Shown here: positions 7,292-14,205 of the stretch, in pieces
Layout: every line of letters starts with the position of its first letter
Numbering within the stretch: the first letter of the stretch is position 1
Source: Candidatus Agrococcus pullicola
Lineage (GTDB): Bacteria; Actinomycetota; Actinomycetes; Actinomycetales; Microbacteriaceae
Assembly: GCA_019115685.1 (NCBI GenBank)
Contig: DXDC01000150.1
Coordinates: forward strand, 1 to 22,570
DNA: 22,570 bases
Direction: 5' to 3'
The notes under the pieces: model-generated
What the model was told of the DNA's origin: nothing
What the model saw: only the letters and a program-made list of their open reading frames with translations
The model's database searches: none
Position numbers and translations under genes: made by a program

Positions 7292-8365
7292 ATGGGTTCA
7301 ATCACGTTCGATCGCGTTTCACTGCAGTACCCCGGTGCCGAGCGCCCTTCGGTCAGCGACTTCAATCTCCACATCGACGACGGAGAATTCCTCGTACTGG
7401 TCGGGCCGTCCGGCTGCGGCAAGTCGACAACGCTCAGGATGCTCGCGGGGCTCGAGCAGGTGACAGAGGGCTCCATCTACATCGATGACAAGGACGTTAC
7501 GGAGATGGACCCGAAAGAGCGGGACATCGCCATGGTGTTCCAGAACTATGCGCTCTACCCGCACATGTCGGTTGCGGAGAACATGGGATTCGCGCTCAAG
7601 CTGGCGAAGACGCCGAAGGACGAGATCCGGCGCCGGGTCGAAGAAGCGGCAGAACTGCTCGACCTGAGCGAGTTCCTCGATCGCAAGCCGAAGGCGCTCT
7701 CGGGCGGTCAGCGGCAGCGCGTCGCGATGGGCAGGGCGATCGTCAGGAACCCACAGGTGTTCTGCATGGACGAGCCGCTGTCGAACCTCGATGCCAAGCT
7801 GCGCGTGCAGACCCGTTCGCACATCGCCGGACTCCAGCGCCGTCTCGGCGTGACAACGGTCTATGTCACGCACGACCAGGTCGAGGCCATGACCATGGGT
7901 GACCGGGTAGCTGTGCTCGACAAGGGCGTGCTGCAGCAGGTCGACACTCCGCGCGTGCTCTACAACCGCCCCGATAACGTCTTCGTAGCGGGCTTCGTCG
8001 GGTCACCGGCCATGAACCTGATCGAGACGACAGCCGACTCGGATGGCAATGTTCGGCTCGGGGCCATCGCGATCACGGGCGAGGGCAAGATCAGGCCGAA
8101 GCAAACGGTTACCGTGGGCGTTCGTCCCGAGCATCTGCGGGTCACCGACGGCGAGGGAATCGACGTAGAAATCGACCTGGTCGAGGAACTGGGCTCTGAC
8201 GCGTTCGTCTACGGTCGCGGAGATCTGCCCGGCGAGCCGCTCGTCGTCTCCCGTTTCGAGGGGCAGACGCCACCGGCCAAGGGGGAACGCATCCGCCTTG
8301 ACGCGGCAGCGGAGTCCGTGCACGTTTTCGACACCGAAACCGGAAAACGGATCAACATTCAATAA
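7292..8365 (+). CDS. SugC/MsmK/UgpC-type ABC transporter ATPase
   Basis: A 357-residue cytoplasmic ATPase that powers sugar import with the permeases encoded at 9931-11878. Visible motifs are Walker A GPSGCGKST (38-46), Q-loop Gln84 in MVFQNYALYPHM, signature LSGGQRQR (136-143), Walker B VFCMDE (156-161), D-loop SNLDAKLR, and switch His194 in YVTHDQVEAM. After about residue 235 comes a TOBE/regulatory C-terminal domain (VTVGVRPEHLRV). This is the MalK/CUT1 architecture and length. The start ATG 7292 has AAGGA 8-9 bases upstream. Unusually for MalK-type loci, the ATPase gene is the first of the cluster, in the same direction and 165 bases before the binding-protein gene. Such ATPases can serve several importers in actinobacteria, so sole use by this one is not assured. 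Confidence 0.93.
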   Translation: MGSITFDRVSLQYPGAERPSVSDFNLHIDDGEFLVLVGPSGCGKSTTLRMLAGLEQVTEGSIYIDDKDVTEMDPKERDIAMVFQNYALYPHMSVAENMGFALKLAKTPKDEIRRRVEEAAELLDLSEFLDRKPKALSGGQRQRVAMGRAIVRNPQVFCMDEPLSNLDAKLRVQTRSHIAGLQRRLGVTTVYVTHDQVEAMTMGDRVAVLDKGVLQQVDTPRVLYNRPDNVFVAGFVGSPAMNLIETTADSDGNVRLGAIAITGEGKIRPKQTVTVGVRPEHLRVTDGEGIDVEIDLVEELGSDAFVYGRGDLPGEPLVVSRFEGQTPPAKGERIRLDAAAESVHVFDTETGKRINIQ

Positions 8366-8420
8366 CCCTTTGGCCAAGTGCTGGTCGACCGGGAGAATAA
8401 TTGTAATACTGGAGCCAGCA

Positions 8421-8495
8421 GTCGCGCTCACGCGACGAGTTGATGAAACCGAACGGGTTTCAGTGCTGGTGGGCAGAGCCCAGAGCTCCGCCCAC
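8421..8495 (+). promoter_or_regulatory. Three consecutive hairpins upstream of the binding-protein gene
   Basis: In the 165-base gap between ATPase and binding-protein genes, three inverted repeats follow each other. They are GTCGCG/CGCGAC (8421-8426, 8431-8436), GAAACC/GGTTTC (8445-8450, 8456-8461) and an 11-bp stem with one mismatch (8469-8479, 8485-8495; loop CCAGA). Loops are 4-5 nt. The last ends 35 bases before ATG 8531. This could be a processing, stability or attenuation element setting binding-protein expression. A weak -10-like TAATAC sits at 8404-8409. Confidence 0.5.
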
Positions 8496-8530
8496 AGCGA
8501 TAACGGAATCAAGAGGCAAGGGAGCAGGTC

Positions 8531-9790
8531 ATGAAGCGCAGAACGGGTGCGATAGCGCTGGGAGCGATCGCAGCACTGGTCTTGACGGGATGCAGTGGCG
8601 GAGACGGTAACGGCGGTACCGAGGAGGGCCTCGAAGGTCGCGGACCGATCTCCTTCGCGATGGGCACCAACGATGCGGGCAAGCTGCAGCCGATTATCGA
8701 AGCCTGGAACGAGGAGAACCCCGACGAACAAGTCTCACTCGTCGAACTGCCGCAGGAGGCAGACGGCCAGCGCGATACGCTCGTGCAGTCGCTCCAGGCG
8801 GAAAGCAGCGACTACGACGTCATGGCGCTCGACGTGACCTGGACGGCGGAGTTCGCCGCGAACGGCTGGTTGCAGCCGCTCGAGGATGACCTCGAACTCG
8901 ATACGTCCGGCCTGCTGCCAGCAACGGTCGACAGCGCAACCTACATGGACACGCTCTATGCGGCGCCGCAGAACACGAACGCACAGCTGCTGTTCTATCG
9001 CACCGATATCGTCGACGAAGCGCCCACCACGTGGGATGAGCTGCTCAGCTACCGCGATGCGGCGGACGCTGAAGATCTCGACCTGCTGATCATGCAGCTG
9101 CAGAACTACGAGGGTCTGACGGTGCAGACGACACAGGCGATCAACGCGTGGGGCGGCGCGGTCGTCGACACCGACGGTCAGACGCCGGTCGTCGATTCTC
9201 CGGAGGCGATCGCGGGCATCCAGGCGCTCGCGGACGCGTACGAGAACGGTGACATCGCACAGCGCACGAACGGCTTCACCGAGGAGCAGACGAACCTCGC
9301 GTTCCTCGCCGGTGAGGCAGTCTTCGCGTACAACTGGCCGTACATGTACGACACGGCGACGAGCGAGCCGACCTCCGAGGTCGGTGACGACTTCGACGTC
9401 GCTGCCATCGTCGGCCCCGACGGGCCCGGCGCATCAACGCTCGGCGGCTACAACAACGGCATCAACGTCTACTCCGAGAACAAGGCAACGGCGTTCGACT
9501 TCATTCAGTTCATTCTGAGTGAGGAGAACCAGCGCGGTTTCGCGCAGGAATCCTTCCCGCCGGTGCTCGCATCCATCTACGAGGATGAAGCGTTGATTGA
9601 CGAGTTCCCGTATCTGCCGGCGCTGCAGGAGGCGCTCGAGAACGCCGAGCCGCGGCCCGTGACCCCCTACTACGCGGGAGTCTCGCGGGCGATCGCCGAC
9701 AACGCGTACTCGGCGATCGTCGAGGGTCGACCCGTCGACGAAGCTGTCGCCGACATGAGTTCAGCGATCACCTCGGCCACGGGCAACTAG
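8531..9790 (+). CDS. Extracellular solute-binding lipoprotein, trehalose/maltose-type (LpqY/MalE-like)
   Basis: A 419-residue lipoprotein that would capture an oligosaccharide at the cell surface for the adjoining permeases. The signal peptide starts MKRRTG, has a hydrophobic core, and ends in lipobox LTGC with Cys21 as the lipidated residue, followed by a Gly/Ser-rich linker. The mature part matches SBP_bac_1 proteins: ISFAMGTNDAGKLQPIIEAWN, then YDVMALDVTWTAEFAANGWL, and later AGEAVFAYNWPYMYDTA and STLGGYNNGINVYSENK, where conserved aromatic residues line the sugar cleft in this family. Length and pattern fit LpqY/ThuE-type trehalose or maltose binders, but the ligand is inferred from family and from the nearby GH65 phosphorylase. 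ATG 8531 follows a GGGAGCAGG ribosome site. Hairpins flank the gene on both sides, which fits separate control of binding-protein mRNA level. Confidence 0.9.
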   Translation: MKRRTGAIALGAIAALVLTGCSGGDGNGGTEEGLEGRGPISFAMGTNDAGKLQPIIEAWNEENPDEQVSLVELPQEADGQRDTLVQSLQAESSDYDVMALDVTWTAEFAANGWLQPLEDDLELDTSGLLPATVDSATYMDTLYAAPQNTNAQLLFYRTDIVDEAPTTWDELLSYRDAADAEDLDLLIMQLQNYEGLTVQTTQAINAWGGAVVDTDGQTPVVDSPEAIAGIQALADAYENGDIAQRTNGFTEEQTNLAFLAGEAVFAYNWPYMYDTATSEPTSEVGDDFDVAAIVGPDGPGASTLGGYNNGINVYSENKATAFDFIQFILSEENQRGFAQESFPPVLASIYEDEALIDEFPYLPALQEALENAEPRPVTPYYAGVSRAIADNAYSAIVEGRPVDEAVADMSSAITSATGN

Positions 9791-9794
9791 CCGG

Positions 9795-9839
9795 CGTGTG
9801 TGTCGTGCCGACGGCCCAGCAGTCCGCACGACACACATG
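9795..9839 (+). terminator. Strong intercistronic hairpin after the binding-protein gene
   Basis: A 14-bp stem with one G-T pair joins 9795-9808 and 9826-9839 (11 central pairs perfect, GTGTGTCGTGC/GCACGACACAC), with a 17-nt loop, starting 5 bases after the stop codon. TTTCCCC follows. It is probably a partial terminator or 3'-end protector that makes more binding protein than permease, as known for binding-protein operons. The rest of the 140-base gap up to 9931 shows only a GAGAGCAG-type ribosome site. Confidence 0.65.
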
Positions 9840-9930
9840 TTTCCCCACCTGTAAACCGCGGCCGGGCACGGATGCCCGCACAGCATCCCGTCCGGCCCCC
9901 GATCTCGGATAACGCAGAGAGCAGAAGCGC

Positions 9931-11010
9931 ATGACTGACTCCGCGAGGACGCGGCGACCGGATGCCGAGCCCGCCCCGACAAGGCGCTGGCGCGGGGATC
10001 GTGCATCGGCCGCGTGGCTCATCGCACCCGCCATGATCGTGCTGGCGATCGTGATTGGCTATCCGATCGTCAGCGCGATCATCCAGTCGTTCTCGCAGGA
10101 CCGCATCTTCAACGAACAGACCGGTTTTTTCGAAGAGGGCGGTTTCGCCGGCCTGCAGAACTACTGGGGCTGGCTGATGCAGGATTGCGGCAACGGCATC
10201 AACTCCTGCCCCCGCGGTACCGCGGGCAGTCAGTTCTGGCAGGCGATCGGCGTCACCTTCTTCCTCACCGGCGTCACGGTTGTCATCGAAGTGCTCTTGG
10301 GCTTCTGGATCGCCGTGATCATGGGTCGCAACATCTGGGGCCGTGGCCTGCTTAGAGCAGCGGTGCTCGTGCCCTGGGCGATTCCGACAGCCGTGACGGC
10401 GAAGCTGTGGGCGTTCATCTTCGCACCGCAGGGCATCGTGAACAGCATCACCGGGCTCGACACCCAATGGACGACCGGCACCTGGGAGCTCCTGACCGCG
10501 GTGATCATCGCGGATGTCTGGAAGACCACGCCGTTCGTGGCGCTACTGATTCTCGCGGGCCTGCAGATGATTCCGAAGGATGTCTACGACGCCGCGAAGA
10601 TGGACGGCGCGACCCGCTGGCAGCAGTTCACCAAGGTGACGTTGCCGCTCGTCAAACCTGCGCTGCTCGTCGCGATCCTGTTCCGCCTGCTCGATGCACT
10701 GCGCATGTACGACTTGCCGGCGATCATGCAGGGCAACACGTCGGGGCCGGCAACCACGATGTCGATGCTGGTCACCGCGACGATCCGCGAGGGGCAGTTC
10801 GCGAACGCTTCGGCGCTGTCGACGATCGTGTTCCTGATCATCTTCGCCTGCGCGTTCCTCATGGTGAAGGGCCTGGGCGTGAACGCCGTCGAACAGGCGC
10901 AACCCAACCGCCGCAAGGTCGGTGCCGGTAAGACCAAGAAGGGCACCTCCGCCGACACGAGTTCGACGAAGGCGGTCGTGATGGCCAGGGAAGATTCGGG
11001 AGGGAAGTGA
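9931..11010 (+). CDS. Sugar ABC transporter permease, SugA/MalF type
   Basis: A 359-residue inner-membrane permease (binding-protein-dependent transport family, CUT1) forming half of the import channel. Hydrophobic helices are visible at about 27-50 (WLIAPAMIVLAIVIGYPIV), 104-131, 141-166, 187-212, 243-258 and 294-314. The EAA loop that contacts the ATPase is YDAAKMDGATRWQQF followed by TKVTLPL (219-240). The first extracellular loop carries two cysteines, Cys86 and Cys93, that could form a disulfide. The C-terminal 40 residues are a hydrophilic Lys/Ser/Thr-rich tail. The gene starts 140 bases after the binding-protein stop, and its stop codon is one base before the next permease ATG, so the two permeases are translated as a unit. 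Confidence 0.92.
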   Translation: MTDSARTRRPDAEPAPTRRWRGDRASAAWLIAPAMIVLAIVIGYPIVSAIIQSFSQDRIFNEQTGFFEEGGFAGLQNYWGWLMQDCGNGINSCPRGTAGSQFWQAIGVTFFLTGVTVVIEVLLGFWIAVIMGRNIWGRGLLRAAVLVPWAIPTAVTAKLWAFIFAPQGIVNSITGLDTQWTTGTWELLTAVIIADVWKTTPFVALLILAGLQMIPKDVYDAAKMDGATRWQQFTKVTLPLVKPALLVAILFRLLDALRMYDLPAIMQGNTSGPATTMSMLVTATIREGQFANASALSTIVFLIIFACAFLMVKGLGVNAVEQAQPNRRKVGAGKTKKGTSADTSSTKAVVMAREDSGGK

Positions 11011-11011
11011 G

Positions 11012-11878
11012 ATGACCGACACGGCAGAGAAGCCAGTGCAGCGGCGCATCCGCACGGGCGAGGGATGGGGCACCTACGTCAGTGGCGCCATCATCGTGCT
11101 CGGGTGCCTGCTGCCCTTCTACTGGATGATGGTCGTCGCCTTCCGCGACGTCGGCTACACGTTCAGCACGATCCCTTGGCCGACGCACGTCACATTCGAC
11201 AACTTCGTTGCAGCGCTGAACACCTCCAGCGGCAACAACATGCTGCGCGCCATCGGGAACTCGCTCGTGATCAGCGCGGTCACGACGACGGCCGCGGTCT
11301 TGCTCGGAGTGACGGTGTCGTACGCGCTCGCACGCCTCAAGTTTGCGGGCAAGGGGTTCGTCACCGGTATCATCCTGGCGGCTTCGATGTTTCCCGGCGT
11401 GGCGCTCGTCACACCGCTGTTCCAGCTGTTCACCGACATCGGCTGGATCGGCACGTACCAGGCGCTCGTCATCCCGAACATCTCCTTCGCGCTGCCGCTG
11501 ACGATCTACACGCTCACGGCGTTCCTGCACGACTTGCCGTGGGAACTCGAGGAGGCTGCCCGCGTCGACGGCGCGACGAGGGGGCAGGCGTTCCGCAAGG
11601 TGATTCTGCCGCTGGCGGCTCCGGCCGTGTTCACGACCGCGATCCTGGCGTTCATCGCCACCTGGAACGAGTATCTGCTCGCGAGCCAGCTCTCCAGGCC
11701 CAACGTCGAACCCGTGACGGTCGCGATCGCAAGATTCTCGGGCGATAATCCGTACATCCAGCCGTACGCGGCCATCATGGCGGCGGGCACCATCGTGACG
11801 GTGCCGCTCGTCATCATGGTCCTGATCTTCCAGCGTCGTATCGTCGCGGGTCTCACAGCAGGCGGCGTCAAGAGTTGA
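11012..11878 (+). CDS. Sugar ABC transporter permease, SugB/MalG type
   Basis: A 288-residue inner-membrane permease, the second half of the importer channel. It has a short cytoplasmic N-terminus with RRIRTGEGWG, a first helix SGAIIVLGCLLPFYWMMVVA (24-43), further helices through the protein, and the EAA loop LEEAARVDGATRGQAF followed by RKVILP (179-200). The MalG-like sequence FIATWNEYLLASQL follows. Length is normal for CUT1 permeases. The ATG lies one base after the stop of the preceding permease gene, and a small membrane-protein gene follows 7 bases after its own stop. The GGAGGGA bases at the end of the previous gene serve as ribosome site. Substrate as for the binding protein: an alpha-glucoside such as trehalose or maltose is likely but not shown. 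Confidence 0.92.
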   Translation: MTDTAEKPVQRRIRTGEGWGTYVSGAIIVLGCLLPFYWMMVVAFRDVGYTFSTIPWPTHVTFDNFVAALNTSSGNNMLRAIGNSLVISAVTTTAAVLLGVTVSYALARLKFAGKGFVTGIILAASMFPGVALVTPLFQLFTDIGWIGTYQALVIPNISFALPLTIYTLTAFLHDLPWELEEAARVDGATRGQAFRKVILPLAAPAVFTTAILAFIATWNEYLLASQLSRPNVEPVTVAIARFSGDNPYIQPYAAIMAAGTIVTVPLVIMVLIFQRRIVAGLTAGGVKS

Positions 11879-11885
11879 GCGGCGT

Positions 11886-12089
11886 GTGAGCAAACGCAAC
11901 CGGCGGGTCCAGCGAAATCAGCTGCAGATGTGGCTGGGGTTCCTCGGCTTCTTCGCCGCCATCGCTGTCTTGTCGGTCGTCGGCTCGCTCGTGATGGGCT
12001 ACCCGCTGGAGCCGCTCGGCGTCATCGTCATGATCGGGCTGATCGTCGGCTTCGTACTCCTGCTGCGCAGGTATCGCTCGCTCGACTAG
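11886..12089 (+). CDS. Small two-helix membrane protein at the end of the importer operon
   Basis: A 67-residue protein of unknown function starting at GTG 11886, 7 bases after the permease stop, so very probably translated from the same message. The N-terminus is strongly basic (SKRNRRVQRNQ). Two hydrophobic segments follow, about 15-37 (MWLGFLGFFAAIAVLSVVGS) and 43-60 (LGVIVMIGLIVGFVLLL), and the end is basic and acidic (RRYRSLD). By the positive-inside rule both termini would be cytoplasmic. No catalytic motif is visible. The tight coupling suggests a transporter accessory subunit or simply an operon hitch-hiker; I do not recognise the family. Confidence 0.7.
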   Translation: MSKRNRRVQRNQLQMWLGFLGFFAAIAVLSVVGSLVMGYPLEPLGVIVMIGLIVGFVLLLRRYRSLD

Positions 12090-12146
12090 CCGGAGGAACT
12101 CGCCCACCGTGACGAGCAGGTGGAAATGCGTCGCTGCAAATCCGCT

Positions 12147-12218
12147 AGGGGCCCTCCCCTCGGCGCTAGAAGGTTTTTATGGGTATGGACGGCTTCTGGA
12201 GCCGTAAAAACCGTCTAG
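12147..12218. terminator. Structured bidirectional terminator region
   Basis: Between convergent genes, a 14-bp stem with one mismatch joins 12166-12179 and 12205-12218 (arms containing GGTTTTTA / TAAAAACC). It encloses a second hairpin, CGGCT/AGCCG (12190-12194, 12200-12204). Just before it lies AGGGG/CCCCT (12147-12151, 12156-12160). T and A runs are built into the arms, so either strand yields a stem with U-rich sequence. The remaining bases of the 156-base gap show nothing else. Confidence 0.65.
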
Positions 12219-12245
12219 AGGTGCGGAAGGGGGACGGTCGAGGGC

Positions 12246-13217
12246 TCAGTCGCGCAGCCGCAGCAGCCGTGCCTGGCCGTCCTCACGCACCTCGGCAAGG
12301 GCATCCCGCGCGGCCACGAATTCGGAGAACGACCGGTGCCCGAGCGACTTCTCGTTGAAGACGGGGTCCATGCGCTTCATCTGCTCCTTCACGACGTTCG
12401 CGTGCAGCCACTCGTCGTCGGTCTTCTGGTGCAGGATGCGCAGCGCCCGTTCGAGCAGCCCGCTCGCGTCGTCAGCGGGGTCGCGTTCGTTCGAACCCTG
12501 CTGCTGCGATGAACCACTCCTTGCCGACGTACTGCGTCGCTTTTTCTGCGATTTCTTCGCCTGGCCTGCCGTCGCAGTCTGCTTGGCCTCCGCCTTCGCG
12601 GGCTCGGCGTTGTCGTCCGCGGCGGAATCCTCGCCGGTTACCGTGACCGGCTCGATGCCGGGCAGCGCATCGTAATCGGCGAACTCGTCGCACGCGGCCG
12701 CCAACGACTTCGATGTCGAGCCTGCGACGCCGATGCCGACGACGAACTTCCCGAGCCGTTTGGCGCGCTGCGCGAGCGCGATGTAGTCGCTGTCGCCCGC
12801 AACGATGACGACGTGCGTGATGTCGTCGAGCCGGAAGAGATCTTCCACGACGTCGACGGCGAGGCGGATATCGGCACCGTTCTTCAGCGCTCGTGTCGTC
12901 GGGAACATCTGCACGAGGTCGACCGCTCTCGCGAGCAGCTGTTCACGGTAGGCGGCGTGTGCGGGAACCGACCAGTCGGCATACGCACGGCTCAGCACGA
13001 TCGAACCGTAACTCGAGGCGTAGTCGATGACGGCGCCGAGATCGACGGTGGCCTCGCGAAAGCGCGTGCGCACTTTCGACTCGCGGCCGTCGACGGGAAG
13101 ATTGCGCACCTTGTCCGAGTGGAAGGAGCCGCGCCCGTGCAATTGGTCGTAGCGTGAGATGACGATGTTGTCGAAGTCGATGTAGACCGCAACGCGGGTC
13201 TGGGGCTGATCTGCCAT
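12246..13217 (-). CDS. NYN-domain putative RNase with C-terminal LOTUS (OST-HTH) domain
   Basis: A 323-residue cytoplasmic protein. Residues 8-185 form a NYN (LabA/DUF88-like, PIN-fold) nuclease domain. Acidic residues expected to bind metal appear in VAVYIDFDNI (Asp14, Asp16), GADIRLAVDVVEDL (Asp116, Asp122) and VIVAGDSDY (Asp142, Asp144). A low-complexity Lys/Ser/Gln-rich linker covers about 195-250. Residues 252-321 (LLERALRILHQKTDDEW, SLGHRSFSEFVAARD) match a LOTUS/OST-HTH RNA-binding domain. Proteins of this architecture are thought to bind and cut RNA; the target is unknown. ATG 13217 is chosen because homology starts there; an in-frame TTG at 13247 adds ten unlikely residues. It is convergent with the importer operon and divergent from the HAD gene, with no clear tie to sugar metabolism. 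Confidence 0.85.
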   Translation of the reverse strand: MADQPQTRVAVYIDFDNIVISRYDQLHGRGSFHSDKVRNLPVDGRESKVRTRFREATVDLGAVIDYASSYGSIVLSRAYADWSVPAHAAYREQLLARAVDLVQMFPTTRALKNGADIRLAVDVVEDLFRLDDITHVVIVAGDSDYIALAQRAKRLGKFVVGIGVAGSTSKSLAAACDEFADYDALPGIEPVTVTGEDSAADDNAEPAKAEAKQTATAGQAKKSQKKRRSTSARSGSSQQQGSNERDPADDASGLLERALRILHQKTDDEWLHANVVKEQMKRMDPVFNEKSLGHRSFSEFVAARDALAEVREDGQARLLRLRD

Positions 13218-13293
13218 GACACTCAGTCTTGCAGGTGTCGTCGGCAAGCTCTACACCGATTCGTCAGGCCTTCATCGCAAGTGACGCGAGCCT

Positions 13294-13356
13294 TTTCTCG
13301 GTCTATACGCGCAGCCAGCCAAATAATTGCCTTGAGTTGCCGCATAGACCGAGAAA
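13294..13356. promoter_or_regulatory. 13-bp inverted repeat in the divergent NYN/HAD gap
   Basis: TTTCTCGGTCTAT (13294-13306) and ATAGACCGAGAAA (13344-13356) are perfect reverse complements, separated by 37 bases that include an AT-rich AAATAATT. The outer flanks also nearly match (CC / GG with one slipped base). The gap of 229 bases lies between the NYN start (13217, minus) and the HAD start (13447, plus). It is probably a regulator site or looped operator for one or both genes. No other gene is evident in the gap. Confidence 0.5.
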
Positions 13357-13446
13357 GGGCGCTGCGCGAGGGTGTGTGAGGCGCGAGTTCGCGAACGTGT
13401 GGCACGGCATTGCGGACCACCCCCGTCAGCCGGTTAGGCTTTTCGC

Positions 13447-14169
13447 GTGGAAACCACCGAGACTCCCGTGCTGTCGGGGTATGACGGGTACCTGTTCGAC
13501 CTGGACGGCGTGCTCACGCCGACCGCGTCAGTGCACATGCTCGCCTGGCGCACGATGTTCAGCGAACTGTTCGCGCAGTGGGGTGTTGACGTGCCGTACA
13601 GCGATGCGGACTACTTCGCCTCGCTCGACGGCAAGAAGCGGTACGAAGGTGTGCAGTCGCTGCTGGCCACGCGCGACATCGAGCTGCCGTACGGTTCGCC
13701 GGACGATGATCCCGGCAACACTTCGATCTGCGCGATCGGCAACCTCAAGAACGTCGTGTTCCTGCGCCTGCTCGAACTCGAGCCGGTCGCCCCGTACGTC
13801 GGGTCGGTGCACTTGCTCAATGCGTTGCGGGGTAGCCCGCTCGCCGTGGTATCAAGCTCGAAGAATGCCGAGCAGGTGCTCGTTTCCGCAGGTCTGCGAG
13901 ACAGGTTCGCGGTTGTCGTGGACGGCAGCGTCGCCGAGCGCGAGCACATCCCGTCGAAACCGGCTCCCGACATGTTTCGAACCGCCGCGGAGCGCCTCGG
14001 CGCAGACCCCGCGAAGTGCGTAGCGTTCGAGGATGCCCTCAGCGGCGTCGCGTCGGCTCGGAGCGCGGGTGTCGCGCTCGTCGTGGGCGTCGACCGCGGT
14101 GTCGGAGAAGCAGCACTCCTGCGGGAGGGCGCGCACATCGTCGTCGAGGACCTCGACGCGTTCCTGTAG
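13447..14169 (+). CDS. Beta-phosphoglucomutase-type HAD-family enzyme
   Basis: A 240-residue cytoplasmic HAD enzyme, by family likely converting beta-glucose-1-phosphate to glucose-6-phosphate. Motif I is YLFDLDGVLTPTA, with Asp18 as nucleophile and Asp20 as acid/base. Motif II is VVSSSKN (134-140), the motif III lysine is Lys171 in SKPAPDMF, and motif IV is AFEDALSG (Glu195, Asp196). A helical cap covers about residues 28-115. Having Asp-x-Asp and the Glu-Asp pair favours a mutase over a simple phosphatase, although sugar phosphatases share most of this. GTG 13447 is the first start that precedes the motif sensibly; no strong ribosome site is visible. The GH65 phosphorylase gene follows 36 bases later, the pairing seen in maltose and trehalose phosphorylase operons, where the mutase consumes the phosphorylase product. 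Confidence 0.88.
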   Translation: METTETPVLSGYDGYLFDLDGVLTPTASVHMLAWRTMFSELFAQWGVDVPYSDADYFASLDGKKRYEGVQSLLATRDIELPYGSPDDDPGNTSICAIGNLKNVVFLRLLELEPVAPYVGSVHLLNALRGSPLAVVSSSKNAEQVLVSAGLRDRFAVVVDGSVAEREHIPSKPAPDMFRTAAERLGADPAKCVAFEDALSGVASARSAGVALVVGVDRGVGEAALLREGAHIVVEDLDAFL

Positions 14170-14205
14170 CGGCAACCTATGCGCATCAGCAGTGAGGAGT
14201 CCAGG

